From: CAVUBL01 sp963739795
GTDB lineage: Bacteria > Acidobacteriota > Thermoanaerobaculia > Multivoradales > DATKCC01
DNA: 64,000 bases
Assembly (NCBI GenBank): GCA_963739795.1
Contig: CAVUBL010000016.1
Coordinates: forward strand, 124,001-188,000
Direction of reading: 5' to 3'
Shown here: one piece after another, positions 19,581 through 27,665 of the stretch
Layout: each line of letters opens with the position of its first letter
How positions within the stretch are numbered: position 1 is the stretch's first letter
Notes under the pieces: model-generated
Databases searched by the model: none
Told to the model about the DNA's origin: nothing
Seen by the model: the letters and a program-made list of their open reading frames with translations, nothing else
Position numbers and translations under genes: made by a program

Positions 19581-21143
19581 TTGGATAGCACTGTCCTGAT
19601 GGGGTTTGCGATCGCCCTGGTGGTCGTGATCCCGCTGATCTGGTGGCTCGTGCTCCGCCGGCTGGCGAAGCGCGTGACCGCTCGTGCGCGCCGCCAAGCC
19701 GCGAAGGTCCTCGAGGAGGCCGAGCGCTCGAGCGACTCGAAGCTGCGCGAAGCCGAGCTCGTCGCCAAGGAGAAGCTCCTCCAGGCACGTAGCGAGTTCG
19801 AGAAGGCTTCCCGCAAACGGCGCGACGAGCTCGAGACCCTGGAGCGCCGTCTCACCCAGAAGGAGGACACCCTCGACAAGCGGCTCGATCAGCTCGAGAC
19901 TCGGGAGCGGGACGTGCAGAGCCGCGACCGGGAGATCCAGGAGCGGGATCGCCTCTCGGAGCGTCGGCAGGAGGAGATCGACGCGCTCTTGGCCGAAGAG
20001 CGCGGCAAGCTCGAGCAGATCGCGGGCCTGACCGCCCAGCAGGCCAAGGACGAGCTGGTGCGGGTCATGGAGAACGAGGCCCGGATGGACGCCGCCCACG
20101 CCGTCAAGCGGATCGAGGACGAGGCGCGGGAACAAGCGCAGCGGCAAGCCCAGCGCATCATCGGCATGGCCGTTCAGCGCTCCGCTTCGGACTACGTCTC
20201 GGAAACCACGGTTTCGGTGGTGGTCCTGCCCTCGGACGAGATGAAGGGGCGGATCATCGGCCGCGAGGGCCGCAACATCCGCGCCCTCGAAGCGGCCACC
20301 GGTATCGACCTGATCGTCGACGACACACCCGAGGCTGTGATCCTCTCCGGCTTCGACCCGTTCCGTCGCGAAATCGCCCGGGTAGCCCTCGAGCGCCTGA
20401 TCGCCGACGGCCGGATCCATCCGGCGCGGATCGAAGAGGTCGTGGAGAAGGTCCGGGCCGAGCTCGACGAGCTGATCGTCGAAGAGGGTGAGTCGGCCCT
20501 GCTCGAGCTCAACATCCCGGAGGTCCACCCCGAGCTGGTCAAGCTCCTGGGCCGCCTGCGCTTCCGCACCTCGTACGGCCAGAACGTGCTCCAGCACTCG
20601 AAGGAGGTCTCCTTCCTCGCCGGCATCATGGCCGGAGAGCTCAAGGCGAGCGTTCCCATCGCGCGCCGCGCCGGGCTGTTCCACGACGTGGGCAAGGCGG
20701 TGGACCGGGAGATCGACGGCACCCACCTGGAGATCGGCATCGACCTGCTCCGCCGCTACGGCGAGAGCGAGGAGGTGGTCCACGCCATGGCGTGCCACCA
20801 CGGCGACTACGACCCCGAGACCGTGGAGGCGATCCTGGTCACCGCCGCCGACGCCCTGTCGGCCGCGCGGCCCGGCGCCCGGCGCGAAGTGCTCGAGACC
20901 TACGTCAAGCGTCTCGAGAAGCTCGAGGAGATCGCCGCCGGCTTCAAGGGGGTGCAGAAGACCTACGCCATCCAGGCGGGGCGCGAGGTGCGGATCATCG
21001 TCGACAGCGGCAAGATCTCGGACGAGGAAGCCATCATGCTGTCGAAGGACGTGGCCAAGAAGATCGAGTCCGAGCTCACCTACCCGGGCCAGATCAAGGT
21101 CAACGTGATCCGCGAGACCCGCTCCATCGAGTATGCGCGGTAA
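19581..21143 (+). CDS. rny: Ribonuclease Y
   Basis: A 520-aa membrane-anchored endoribonuclease that starts decay of many mRNAs. It has an N-terminal transmembrane helix (about 6-25), a long charged coiled coil (about 30-190), a KH RNA-binding domain (about 210-280; IIGREGRNIRALEAATGIDL), and an HD hydrolase domain with HDVGKA and the ACHHGDYDPE segment. A short conserved C-terminal domain follows. Length is normal for the family. The start appears to be TTG, preceded by gaggggg. It lies just upstream of a YmdB-type phosphoesterase, the usual neighbour. Confidence 0.95.
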   Translation: MDSTVLMGFAIALVVVIPLIWWLVLRRLAKRVTARARRQAAKVLEEAERSSDSKLREAELVAKEKLLQARSEFEKASRKRRDELETLERRLTQKEDTLDKRLDQLETRERDVQSRDREIQERDRLSERRQEEIDALLAEERGKLEQIAGLTAQQAKDELVRVMENEARMDAAHAVKRIEDEAREQAQRQAQRIIGMAVQRSASDYVSETTVSVVVLPSDEMKGRIIGREGRNIRALEAATGIDLIVDDTPEAVILSGFDPFRREIARVALERLIADGRIHPARIEEVVEKVRAELDELIVEEGESALLELNIPEVHPELVKLLGRLRFRTSYGQNVLQHSKEVSFLAGIMAGELKASVPIARRAGLFHDVGKAVDREIDGTHLEIGIDLLRRYGESEEVVHAMACHHGDYDPETVEAILVTAADALSAARPGARREVLETYVKRLEKLEEIAAGFKGVQKTYAIQAGREVRIIVDSGKISDEEAIMLSKDVAKKIESELTYPGQIKVNVIRETRSIEYAR

Positions 21144-21158
21144 GGGCGAGGAAGCTCC

Positions 21159-21962
21159 ATGCGCATTCTCTTCGTCGGCGACGTCATCGGTAAACCGGGG
21201 CGGCGGGTCCTGGCCCGCCTCCTCGACGGCCTGATCGACCGCCACCGGGCCGACTACGTGGTGGTCAACATCGAGAACGCGGCCGGTGGCTTCGGCGTCA
21301 CGGCGGGAGTCCTCGCCGAGCTCGAGGAGCTGCCCATCGACTGCTACAGCTCGGGCAACCACATCTGGGACAAGAAGGAGGTCGGGGATCTCCTCGCCCG
21401 CCCTTCAGGCCGCGCCCTGCTCCGGCCCGCCAACTACCCGGCGGGCAATCCGGGCGTCGGGGTCCACGTGGGCGAGACCCCGGCCGGCTTGCCGGTGGCG
21501 GTGATCAACCTCCAGGGTCGCGTGTTCATGGACCCTCTCGACGATCCGTTCCGCACCGCGGACCGGATCCTCGCCGAGCTCGCCGAGAGCCACCCGGACC
21601 TGCACGCGGTGATCGTGGACTTCCACGCCGAGGCGACCAGCGAGAAGCAGGCGATCGCCTTCTATCTCGACGGCCGGGTGTCGGCCGTCTTCGGCACCCA
21701 CACCCACGTGCCCACGGCCGACGAGCGGGTACTGCCCGGGGGCACGGCCCTCGTCACCGACGTTGGGATGACGGGGCCGTACGAGTCGATCATCGGCATG
21801 CGCCCCGACAAGGTGCTGCACCGGTTCCTGACCGCCACCCCGGCCCCCTTCCAGGTTGCCAAGCGCGACGTGCGGCTGGCCGCCGCAGTGGTCGACGTGG
21901 ACGAGGCCACCGGCCACGCCCGCTCCGTCGAGCGCCTCCTGATCCCGGATCCCGGGGAGTGA
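21159..21962 (+). CDS. YmdB-family metallophosphoesterase (TIGR00282)
   Basis: A 267-aa cytosolic metallophosphoesterase. Family residues are visible: GDVIGKPGR with the first metal-binding Asp, VVNIENAAGG, the GNHIWDKKE segment, and the HAEATSEKQA and GTHTHVPTAD histidines. Members hydrolyse cyclic 2',3'- and 3',5'-nucleotides. It lies 15 bases after rny with a GAGGAAG ribosome site, so the two are almost certainly co-transcribed, a conserved arrangement that links it to RNA turnover. Confidence 0.92.
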   Translation: MRILFVGDVIGKPGRRVLARLLDGLIDRHRADYVVVNIENAAGGFGVTAGVLAELEELPIDCYSSGNHIWDKKEVGDLLARPSGRALLRPANYPAGNPGVGVHVGETPAGLPVAVINLQGRVFMDPLDDPFRTADRILAELAESHPDLHAVIVDFHAEATSEKQAIAFYLDGRVSAVFGTHTHVPTADERVLPGGTALVTDVGMTGPYESIIGMRPDKVLHRFLTATPAPFQVAKRDVRLAAAVVDVDEATGHARSVERLLIPDPGE

Positions 21963-22035
21963 GCCGGTCCCGCCGTGGTCGTCCCTTTCGAGGGGCCTCT
22001 GGGTGGCCACGGCGCATCTGCTATCCTTGCAATTG

Positions 22036-22380
22036 ATGAGGTTCGCTTCCCTCCTCCTCGTTGCGAGCCTGTTGCTTCCCACCCTGGCCGCCGTCGCCGC
22101 CGCGCCCTCCGCGGGGCGGCGGATGTCGTGTTGCCGGATGGGCACCATGGACACCGCGTGCGCCTTGCGCTGCGCTCGGGCACGCGCCATGGGCATCACG
22201 ATCTTCAGCGAGTGCCCGCCGCCCGAGCTCCCTCCGGGGTCGGTCGCGGAGCCTCCGGCGATCTTGCTCGGCCTGGCGTGGACCGTCGCCCTCCCGGCGT
22301 CGGGTTCCGTGATGCCGCTGGAGCAGTTGGGCGGAGCCGGCCCCGGGCGTGAGCCGGCGGTCCCTCCGCCGCGCGCCTGA
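22036..22380 (+). CDS. Small exported Cys-containing protein of unknown function
   Basis: A 114-aa protein with a signal peptide (about 1-23, ending VAAA). A Cys cluster follows (RRMSCCRMGTMDTACALRCA, then FSECPPP), then a hydrophobic segment (about 70-90) and a Pro-rich tail. ATG 22036 was chosen for the signal peptide; a -10-like TATCCT at 22022-22027 lies eight bases before it, so the mRNA may be leaderless. I do not recognise the family. The five Cys could bind metal or form disulfides. Confidence 0.55.
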   Translation: MRFASLLLVASLLLPTLAAVAAAPSAGRRMSCCRMGTMDTACALRCARARAMGITIFSECPPPELPPGSVAEPPAILLGLAWTVALPASGSVMPLEQLGGAGPGREPAVPPPRA

Positions 22381-22430
22381 CCTCCCGAACCCTCGAATAG
22401 GCTTGTACCTGTTTACGACAACCCGGGAGG
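22381..22430 (+). promoter_or_regulatory. Inverted repeat overlapping the porin ribosome site
   Basis: CCTCCCG (22381-22387), directly after the upstream stop codon, is complementary to CGGGAGG (22424-22430), which contains the GGGAGG ribosome site of the porin gene starting at 22437. On an mRNA reading through from the upstream gene, this pairing would hide the site. Confidence 0.4.
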
Positions 22431-22436
22431 TTGCCA

Positions 22437-23627
22437 ATGAATTACCCTGTCCGGCGCCGTGCGGCGCTGATGAGTGGCTGCGCGCTCGCGCTGCTCGCCC
22501 TGCCCGCCGCGGTGGGCGCCCAAGATTCCTCCGGCGAAGTACCCGTCAGCTTGCAGTCGATCGACGAAGGCACGGCCGGCCGTGGCTTCACCACGGACAC
22601 GAGCCGTCACCTTCAACTGAACGGCTTCGGCGTCGCAGATCTCACCTACAACCGAGAGACCGGCGCCAGCTCCTTCGACGCCGGCGTGTTGGCCCTGGCC
22701 GCCTACAAACAGATCACCGACGAGTTCACCGTCTTCGGACAGCTCACCACCGCCCGCGAGGCTCCGTCGCCGTTCCTCGAAGAGGAGGGAACGGCGGATG
22801 AAGGCGGTACCGAGACCGAGATCGACAACCTGATCCTCACCTGGCGCCCCGCGGCCGTCTCCGGCCTGGACGTCTCCTTCGGGAAGTTCGACTCGCCCCT
22901 GGCGATCGAGCGCGACGACGCGCCGCTCAACCTCCAGGCGACGGAGTCCTTCACCTTCCAGTTCGCCCGTCCCGTCAAGTTCACCGGCCTGCAGGTCCAC
23001 CAGGCCTTCTCGCCGAAGTTCGAGGGCTGGGCCCTCGTCGCCAACGGCTGGGACCAGGACACCGACAACAACCACGCCAAGACCTTCGCCCTCTACGGGC
23101 TTTGGAGCCCGTCCCTGGCCGCCCACGTCGGCCTCGGCGTGATCCGCGGACCCGAGCAGCCCGACACCACGGGGCCCCAGCGCACGACGGCGGTGGGCAC
23201 CCTGCTCTTCCAGCCGGTCCGGAGCTGGATCCTGGGTGGGGAGTCGGTGGCCGGCGAGGAGCAGGACGCGGCGCTCGACGGGGGGACCGGTCGCTGGCTG
23301 GCCCAGACCCTCTTCGTCCACCATCGCTTCGCGGACCACTGGGCGGGCACGGTGCGCGCGGACTACATGGACGACCAGGACGGCGCCCGCACCGGCACCG
23401 CCCAGACGCTCCGCTCCCTGACCGTCTCGCCCCAGTACCTGGTGGGCGGGGGCTTCTACGGCGTCTTCCGCTACCTGGCACACACCTCGCTCAAGATTCC
23501 GGAGCTCCAGGTGCGGCTCGACCTGCGCTACGACCGGTCCGACCAGAACGTCTTCCAGTCGGGGCAAGAGGGAGTGGGGCAGAACGACGCTCTCTCGGCC
23601 ACGCTCCAGACAGTGTTCCTCTTCTGA
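22437..23627 (+). CDS. Outer-membrane beta-barrel porin
   Basis: A 396-aa outer-membrane protein. ATG 22437 was preferred over a TTG two codons upstream because GGGAGG lies six bases before it. A signal peptide ends about residue 29 (AAVGAQ). The remainder alternates hydrophobic and polar residues with many aromatic girdle positions (TEIDNLILTWRPAAV, DVSFGKFDSPLAIERDDAPL) and ends in a C-terminal Phe (TVFLF), the usual barrel end signal. It resembles OmpL/BBP2-type porins. The substrate is unknown. An exported possible FMN-binding protein follows 44 bases downstream. Confidence 0.75.
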   Translation: MNYPVRRRAALMSGCALALLALPAAVGAQDSSGEVPVSLQSIDEGTAGRGFTTDTSRHLQLNGFGVADLTYNRETGASSFDAGVLALAAYKQITDEFTVFGQLTTAREAPSPFLEEEGTADEGGTETEIDNLILTWRPAAVSGLDVSFGKFDSPLAIERDDAPLNLQATESFTFQFARPVKFTGLQVHQAFSPKFEGWALVANGWDQDTDNNHAKTFALYGLWSPSLAAHVGLGVIRGPEQPDTTGPQRTTAVGTLLFQPVRSWILGGESVAGEEQDAALDGGTGRWLAQTLFVHHRFADHWAGTVRADYMDDQDGARTGTAQTLRSLTVSPQYLVGGGFYGVFRYLAHTSLKIPELQVRLDLRYDRSDQNVFQSGQEGVGQNDALSATLQTVFLF

Positions 23628-23671
23628 GAATTCGCACCGTGAGAGATCGAGATCTGCAAAGGAGACCCGGT

Positions 23672-24253
23672 ATGCGTCACTTCGCTTTCAGCTTGGTCCT
23701 GGTCGGGGCCGCGAGCCTTCTCGCCACCCCCACGTTCGCCCACATCACCCCCAACGTCCAGCTCGTCAAGAAGAGCGACTTCATCCACCAGAACCTCCCC
23801 AAAGCCACGCAAATGTTCGCCAAAGACCTCACGCCCGAGGTCCTCGGGAGGGTCCACGAGGCGACCGGCTGGCGCCCGGGTGAGGACGAGGCCAAGGTGT
23901 ACGTCGGCCGCGACGCCGCCGGTGCCCTCGTGGGATCGGTCGTCTTTCTCTGGACCGCCTCCGAGCACGGTCCGGTGGGCATCGGGGTCGCGTTCGACCC
24001 CACCGGGACGATCCGCGCGGCCACGGTCACCGATATGGCGAGCGAGCCCCTGACCTGGGTGCGGCCGCTCCTCCAGGACGGTCGGATCGCCGCCTTCGAC
24101 GGCCTGGCGCCCGACGCCAAGCCCAACCCGGCCGAGATCGCGCCCGACGTCTACGCCAACATGACCCGGTACTACGCCAAGATCATCGCCGAAGGCGTGG
24201 CCCGCGCCCGTGCGGTGGAGGAGGCGGCGCTGGGAGCTTCCTCCGGCGGCTGA
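23672..24253 (+). CDS. Exported protein with possible FMN-binding domain
   Basis: A 193-aa exported protein with AAAGGAG before ATG 23672 and a signal peptide (about 1-23, ending TFAH). Residues about 70-140 (VYVGRDAAGALVGSVVFLW, then GVAFDPTGTIRAATVTDMAS) have the strand pattern of FMN-binding (RnfG/NosR-type) domains. The Ser/Thr-Gly-Ala-Thr attachment motif for covalent FMN is not seen, so binding, if any, would be non-covalent or lost. It follows the porin gene and may be co-transcribed. The assignment is tentative. Confidence 0.5.
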   Translation: MRHFAFSLVLVGAASLLATPTFAHITPNVQLVKKSDFIHQNLPKATQMFAKDLTPEVLGRVHEATGWRPGEDEAKVYVGRDAAGALVGSVVFLWTASEHGPVGIGVAFDPTGTIRAATVTDMASEPLTWVRPLLQDGRIAAFDGLAPDAKPNPAEIAPDVYANMTRYYAKIIAEGVARARAVEEAALGASSGG

Positions 24254-24318
24254 GCGGCGTCGGACCGGGTGGTGCCGGGGGGTTGAGCGACCGGTGACGG
24301 TCGGTGCAAGATCGAGCC

Positions 24319-24823
24319 ATGACCGAGCTCACCTCCCGGCCTTCACCCGACCCGAAGATCGACCTGCTTCGCCACACCTTGGCCACCCTGGCCTACCGCG
24401 GCGGCAAGGCGCTGCGCGGCGCGCCGCCCGAGCTCGCCGGCTTCCGGGCCGGGCCGACGACGCGCACGCCGGTGGAGATCCTGGCCCACGTGGGCGACCT
24501 CCTGGACTGGGGGTACCGGATGAGCCAAGGGGAGTCCCGCTGGACCGACGCCGAGCCGCTGCCCTGGGACGAGGAGGTCAACCGGTTCTTCGCCGCCCTC
24601 GAGCGCCTCGACCGGGCCCTGGCTGACGGCCGACGAGCGCTCGCTGCCGGCGGAGAAGATCTTCCGCGGGCCGATCGCCGACGCCCTCAGCCACGTGGGC
24701 CAGATCGCCATGCTCCGCCGCCTCGCCGGCTCACCCATCCGCGGCGAGAACTACTTCCGGGCCGACATCGAGACCGGCCGCGTCGGCCGCGACCAGGCCG
24801 CGCCGGTCAAGGAGTTCGAGTAG
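24319..24823 (+). pseudogene. DinB-like protein gene with a frame break
   Basis: The first part (from ATG 24319) reads MTELTSRPSPDPKIDLLRHT and continues to LDRALADG; the second part continues in the next frame as TADERSLPAEKIFRGPIADA... to KEFE and a stop at 24821-24823. Together they make one DinB/YfiT-like four-helix protein of about 167 residues. The frame changes near 24616-24630, as if one base were inserted, possibly in the CCC at 24617-24619. DinB-like proteins are metal-dependent thiol-transferase or hydrolase relatives of varied function. It may be a true pseudogene or a sequence error; without the break the gene would look intact. Confidence 0.65.
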
Positions 24824-24934
24824 CGGACGGGACCGGTCCTCTCCCCGCGCCTGCGCCTGCTCGAGGTGGGGGTAGGAAGCCTTCGTTGGAGATCGAAAGT
24901 TATGGCGATGGTATTATGGCGAGGAGGCCGACCC

Positions 24935-25171
24935 ATGACAAGAACGACCATCATGTTGCCGGAAGACCTCAAGCTCCGGGCCCAGGAAACGGCGGGAAGG
25001 CTTGGTATCTCCCTCGCCGAGCTCATTCGCGAGACCCTGGAGCGAAGGCTGGACGCGAGGCAGGACTGGCGGGACGACCCTCTCTTCTCCGAGGTTCCTG
25101 TCTATGAAGGTCCGGTGCCTCCGGACTTGTCGGAGGAGCACGACCGCTATCTGTACGGGGAGCGCGGTTGA
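24935..25171 (+). CDS. Ribbon-helix-helix antitoxin (VapB type)
   Basis: A 78-aa protein. ATG 24935 was chosen because GAGGAGG lies seven bases upstream and the protein then opens with the ribbon-helix-helix fold (MTRTTIMLPEDLKLRAQETA, then ISLAELIRETLERRL). The acidic C-terminal tail (about 45-78) should bind and block the toxin. The stop overlaps the toxin's TTG start (TTGA). Expected role: binds the VapC-type toxin and represses its own operon. Confidence 0.85.
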   Translation: MTRTTIMLPEDLKLRAQETAGRLGISLAELIRETLERRLDARQDWRDDPLFSEVPVYEGPVPPDLSEEHDRYLYGERG

Positions 25172-25575
25172 TCTTCGTCGACACGGGCGCGTTCGTCGGC
25201 CGGCACCTGGCGAAGGATCAACACCATGGTGCTGCGTCCCGCTTCTGGGCGGAGATCGGCCGCTCAGGGGAGCGGTGCGTCACCAGCAACTTCGTGGTCG
25301 ACGAGGCCGTGACACTCATCGGACGCCGGGCCGGGCATCGTTTCGCGGCCGAGGTCATGCGCCGGCTCTACACGTCGCGGGCCATTGCGCTGATCCGGCC
25401 CGACGCCGAAGACGAGCTCGCCGCTTTGAAGGACTTCGAGACCTACCACGACCAGGACGTGAGCTTCACGGATTGCGTCTCGTTCGTCCTCATGAAACGG
25501 CGCAAGCTTCGGCGAGCCTTCACGTTCGACCACCACTTTCGGATCGCGGGGCTCGAGGTGGTCCCAGGGCCGTAG
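25168..25575 (+). CDS. PIN-domain ribonuclease toxin (VapC type)
   Basis: A 135-aa PIN-domain protein starting with TTG inside the antitoxin stop. Acidic residues expected of the metal site are present: VDTGAF at the N-terminus, NFVVDEAVTLI with Asp/Glu, YHDQDVSFTDCVSF and FDHHF near the end. VapC toxins cleave tRNA or rRNA when free of antitoxin. The cleavage target cannot be read from sequence. Confidence 0.88.
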   Translation: MIFVDTGAFVGRHLAKDQHHGAASRFWAEIGRSGERCVTSNFVVDEAVTLIGRRAGHRFAAEVMRRLYTSRAIALIRPDAEDELAALKDFETYHDQDVSFTDCVSFVLMKRRKLRRAFTFDHHFRIAGLEVVPGP

Positions 25576-25884
25576 TACGGCGCAGTGAGTCGGTAGTGGC
25601 CGGCGACGAGCCGGTTGTGATCGCTCGGGACCGCTCGGACGCCTTGCTGATCGCGGCCACCCTGCCCATCCTCGAGGCGCGGAATCACCTCTCGATCGTG
25701 TAGACGGCGAAGCAGCTCGGCGTGCCGATCCACGAAGAGTCGCGCTGCGTCGGTCACCTCGCCCGGCCAGAGCCGCGGGTCGTCGAGCACCTGCACATCC
25801 CCCGCACTCTGGTCCCGGCTGGGCAGCGTTGAGCGCCAGACTCCGATCATTCTGTACCTCCTCTGCATTTTTCTTAAGGAGGTC
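25576..25884. other. Gap inside the toxin-antitoxin island
   Basis: This 309-base gap between the VapC-type toxin and the unknown 364-aa gene holds no gene I can support. An open minus-strand frame spans it (MIGVWRSTLPSRDQSAGDVQ and onward), but it runs into the toxin gene antisense and matches nothing I recognise. It could be a remnant of a lost gene. AAGGAGG at 25876-25882 lies only two bases before the next ATG. Confidence 0.35.
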
Positions 25885-26979
25885 ATGTGGAATGATCCTG
25901 GTTCTATCGATCCCAGAGTGGTTCCGGACCTCCTTCGGATCTGTAAGAGGTGGAACATTTACCACCTGACATTGGAGGCCGCGGATCTTGCGCAACAAGT
26001 CGGTCAGCGGGTGCCGGACGACGTGGCCGGCGAAGTCGTTGAGGAACTCGAGACCTGGTTGGAAGGCGGTGCCCTTCTCAACACCATGATCCTGGAGGCG
26101 ATCTCCAGCTACAAACCACTCGAAATCACGAGCGTCGAGAGGGCGATGGCGGAGATCCGCAATCTCCTGACGAGACAACCCGACCCCGAGTCGAACGCGA
26201 AAGCGGTTGGGATCTTCTATCTTCAGTTCGAGGAGGTATTCGAAGGAGTTTATTATCAGGCAATTGAAGAACTGTCGGAGAGTGAGTCGGTGGAGCTCCA
26301 TCTCAGAGCGGCGCTTGGCATCGATCGCGACGCATTCTTCGTCACAAGCCTTCTTCTGAGACTGCTGGAGCGCAGTGCAGCGGAGGCCAAGCCTGCGTTC
26401 GAGAGGTGGGTCAGACCGCCTGGGAAGACGAGTCTATATTCCGATACACCTGGAGGCGCTTTTCTTCTGGCACACTTGGGACTCGCTCGGCTAGGCGCAG
26501 CTCTGCCCGAGGAAACTCCGGTCGACGCCGACGAGGCGGCATGGCGTGAGTGGGGGAAGATTCTCTATTGGATGCATCGAGCTGATCTCTCTGAGGCGGA
26601 GAGAACGGCCCAGTGTCAGAGGCCGTGGGAGAGGCTGACAAGGGAGCTGGTGCGAGCCGCCATAGATCCGTGGTACTGGATCACCCGCTACAGAGAGAGC
26701 TGGAGCCGATTGGAGCCGCTGGGGTTCCTCCTCATCTCTGAGGTGTTCCGTTGTGAGCTCAAGGCCCTCCTCGAAGAGGGGCTCCGGTCGTCAGAGGGCC
26801 TGACGAGCCTCTTCGATCACTTCAGGGTTGAAGAGCGAGTCCGGATGGTCATTGGTGAGCTCGGAGTCATTGGGGACGAGACGACGGCGGTCATGCTCGA
26901 GGGTTGGTGCGATTCGGAGGATTACGGCGAAGAGGCTGTCAAGGCGGTACGGGCGATTCGAGGGGAGTCGAGGGATTGA
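25885..26979 (+). CDS. Unknown alpha-helical protein in the TA island
   Basis: A 364-aa protein I do not recognise. It has no signal peptide or membrane segment and is predicted to be nearly all helical. The C-terminus (VIGELGVIGDETTAVMLEGW, then EEAVKAVRAIR) looks like a HEAT-type repeat. Base composition is visibly less GC-rich than its surroundings and codon use is more mixed, suggesting horizontal transfer. It lies between VapBC and HigBA. The AAGGAGG site is unusually close to the ATG and the frame is open further upstream (reading LYLLCIFLKEV before the Met), so the true start may be a non-ATG codon upstream. A defence or stress role is only a guess from location. Confidence 0.6.
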   Translation: MWNDPGSIDPRVVPDLLRICKRWNIYHLTLEAADLAQQVGQRVPDDVAGEVVEELETWLEGGALLNTMILEAISSYKPLEITSVERAMAEIRNLLTRQPDPESNAKAVGIFYLQFEEVFEGVYYQAIEELSESESVELHLRAALGIDRDAFFVTSLLLRLLERSAAEAKPAFERWVRPPGKTSLYSDTPGGAFLLAHLGLARLGAALPEETPVDADEAAWREWGKILYWMHRADLSEAERTAQCQRPWERLTRELVRAAIDPWYWITRYRESWSRLEPLGFLLISEVFRCELKALLEEGLRSSEGLTSLFDHFRVEERVRMVIGELGVIGDETTAVMLEGWCDSEDYGEEAVKAVRAIRGESRD

Positions 26980-27042
26980 GGTAGAGGCCGAGGAGTGTCC
27001 GACCCTTCTGTGGGTCATGACGCGCCGCGTTATAGTAGACTG

Positions 27043-27324
27043 ATGATCAGGTCCTTCAAAGGCCGAACGGCGAGGAGGATCTGGGAGGGCGAACGAGCTG
27101 CGAGACCCGCGCTCGAAGTTCAGCGCACTGCGAGGCGGAAGCTGAGGATGCTCAATAACGCGCAGGACGTCGGCGACCTGCAGGTACCCCCCGGGAATCG
27201 CCTGGAGATGCTCCGCGGCGATCGACGCGGCCAGTGGAGCATCCGAATCAACAACCAGTGGCGCATCTGCTTCCGCTGGAACCGGGGCGATGCCTACGAG
27301 GTCGAGATCGTCGACTACCACTGA
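27043..27324 (+). CDS. higB: HigB/RelE-family toxin
   Basis: A 93-aa RelE/HigB-type ribosome-dependent mRNA endonuclease: MIRSFKGRTARRIWEGERA at the start, RKLRMLNNAQDVGDLQVPPG in the middle and the catalytic-region WSIRINNQWRICFRW followed by EVEIVDYH. Length and motifs are typical. TATAGT (27031-27036) lies six bases before the ATG, so the transcript is probably leaderless. Toxin-before-antitoxin order is characteristic of higBA. Confidence 0.92.
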   Translation: MIRSFKGRTARRIWEGERAARPALEVQRTARRKLRMLNNAQDVGDLQVPPGNRLEMLRGDRRGQWSIRINNQWRICFRWNRGDAYEVEIVDYH

Positions 27325-27330
27325 GGGTTC

Positions 27331-27639
27331 ATGCCCATGCCACAGAGATTGCCCAACGTTCACCCCGGGGAGGTGCTCCTGGAGGAGTTCCTCAAGCCAC
27401 TCGATCTCAGTCAGAATCGACTGGCTCGGGACATCCACGTCCCGCCCAGGCGGGTCAACGAGCTGGTGCTCGGCAAGCGCGCAGTAACGCCGGACACGGC
27501 GCTCCGGTTGGCGCGTTACTTCGGCACCTCGGAGCGCTTCTGGCTCGGCCTCCAGATGGACTACGAGATCGAAGAAGCCCACCGACGAGGGGGCGAGCGG
27601 ATCGCTCGCGAGGTCACCCCCCGCGCACTGGCGAGCTGA
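27331..27639 (+). CDS. higA: HigA-family XRE antitoxin
   Basis: A 102-aa helix-turn-helix antitoxin: HPGEVLLEEFLKPLDLSQNR, then LARDIHVPPRRVNELVLGKR with the recognition helix, and RYFGTSERFWLGLQMDYE. It starts at ATG 27331 (or 27337, two codons later) six bases after higB. HigA neutralises HigB and represses the operon. It ends 26 bases before a convergent gene. Confidence 0.92.
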   Translation: MPMPQRLPNVHPGEVLLEEFLKPLDLSQNRLARDIHVPPRRVNELVLGKRAVTPDTALRLARYFGTSERFWLGLQMDYEIEEAHRRGGERIAREVTPRALAS

Positions 27640-27665
27640 CCCGCTCTCGCCACTCCCGGGCTTTC

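Noticed and set aside
24304..25107. Single 267-aa protein running through the DinB-like region into the antitoxin gene
   Set aside because: Its second half is an out-of-frame reading of the DinB-like C-terminus and of the RHH antitoxin.
25264..26301. Minus-strand open frames across the VapC-type toxin and the start of the unknown 364-aa gene
   Set aside because: They overlap a clear PIN-domain gene antisense and show no recognisable fold; only a remnant in 25576-25884 remains conceivable.
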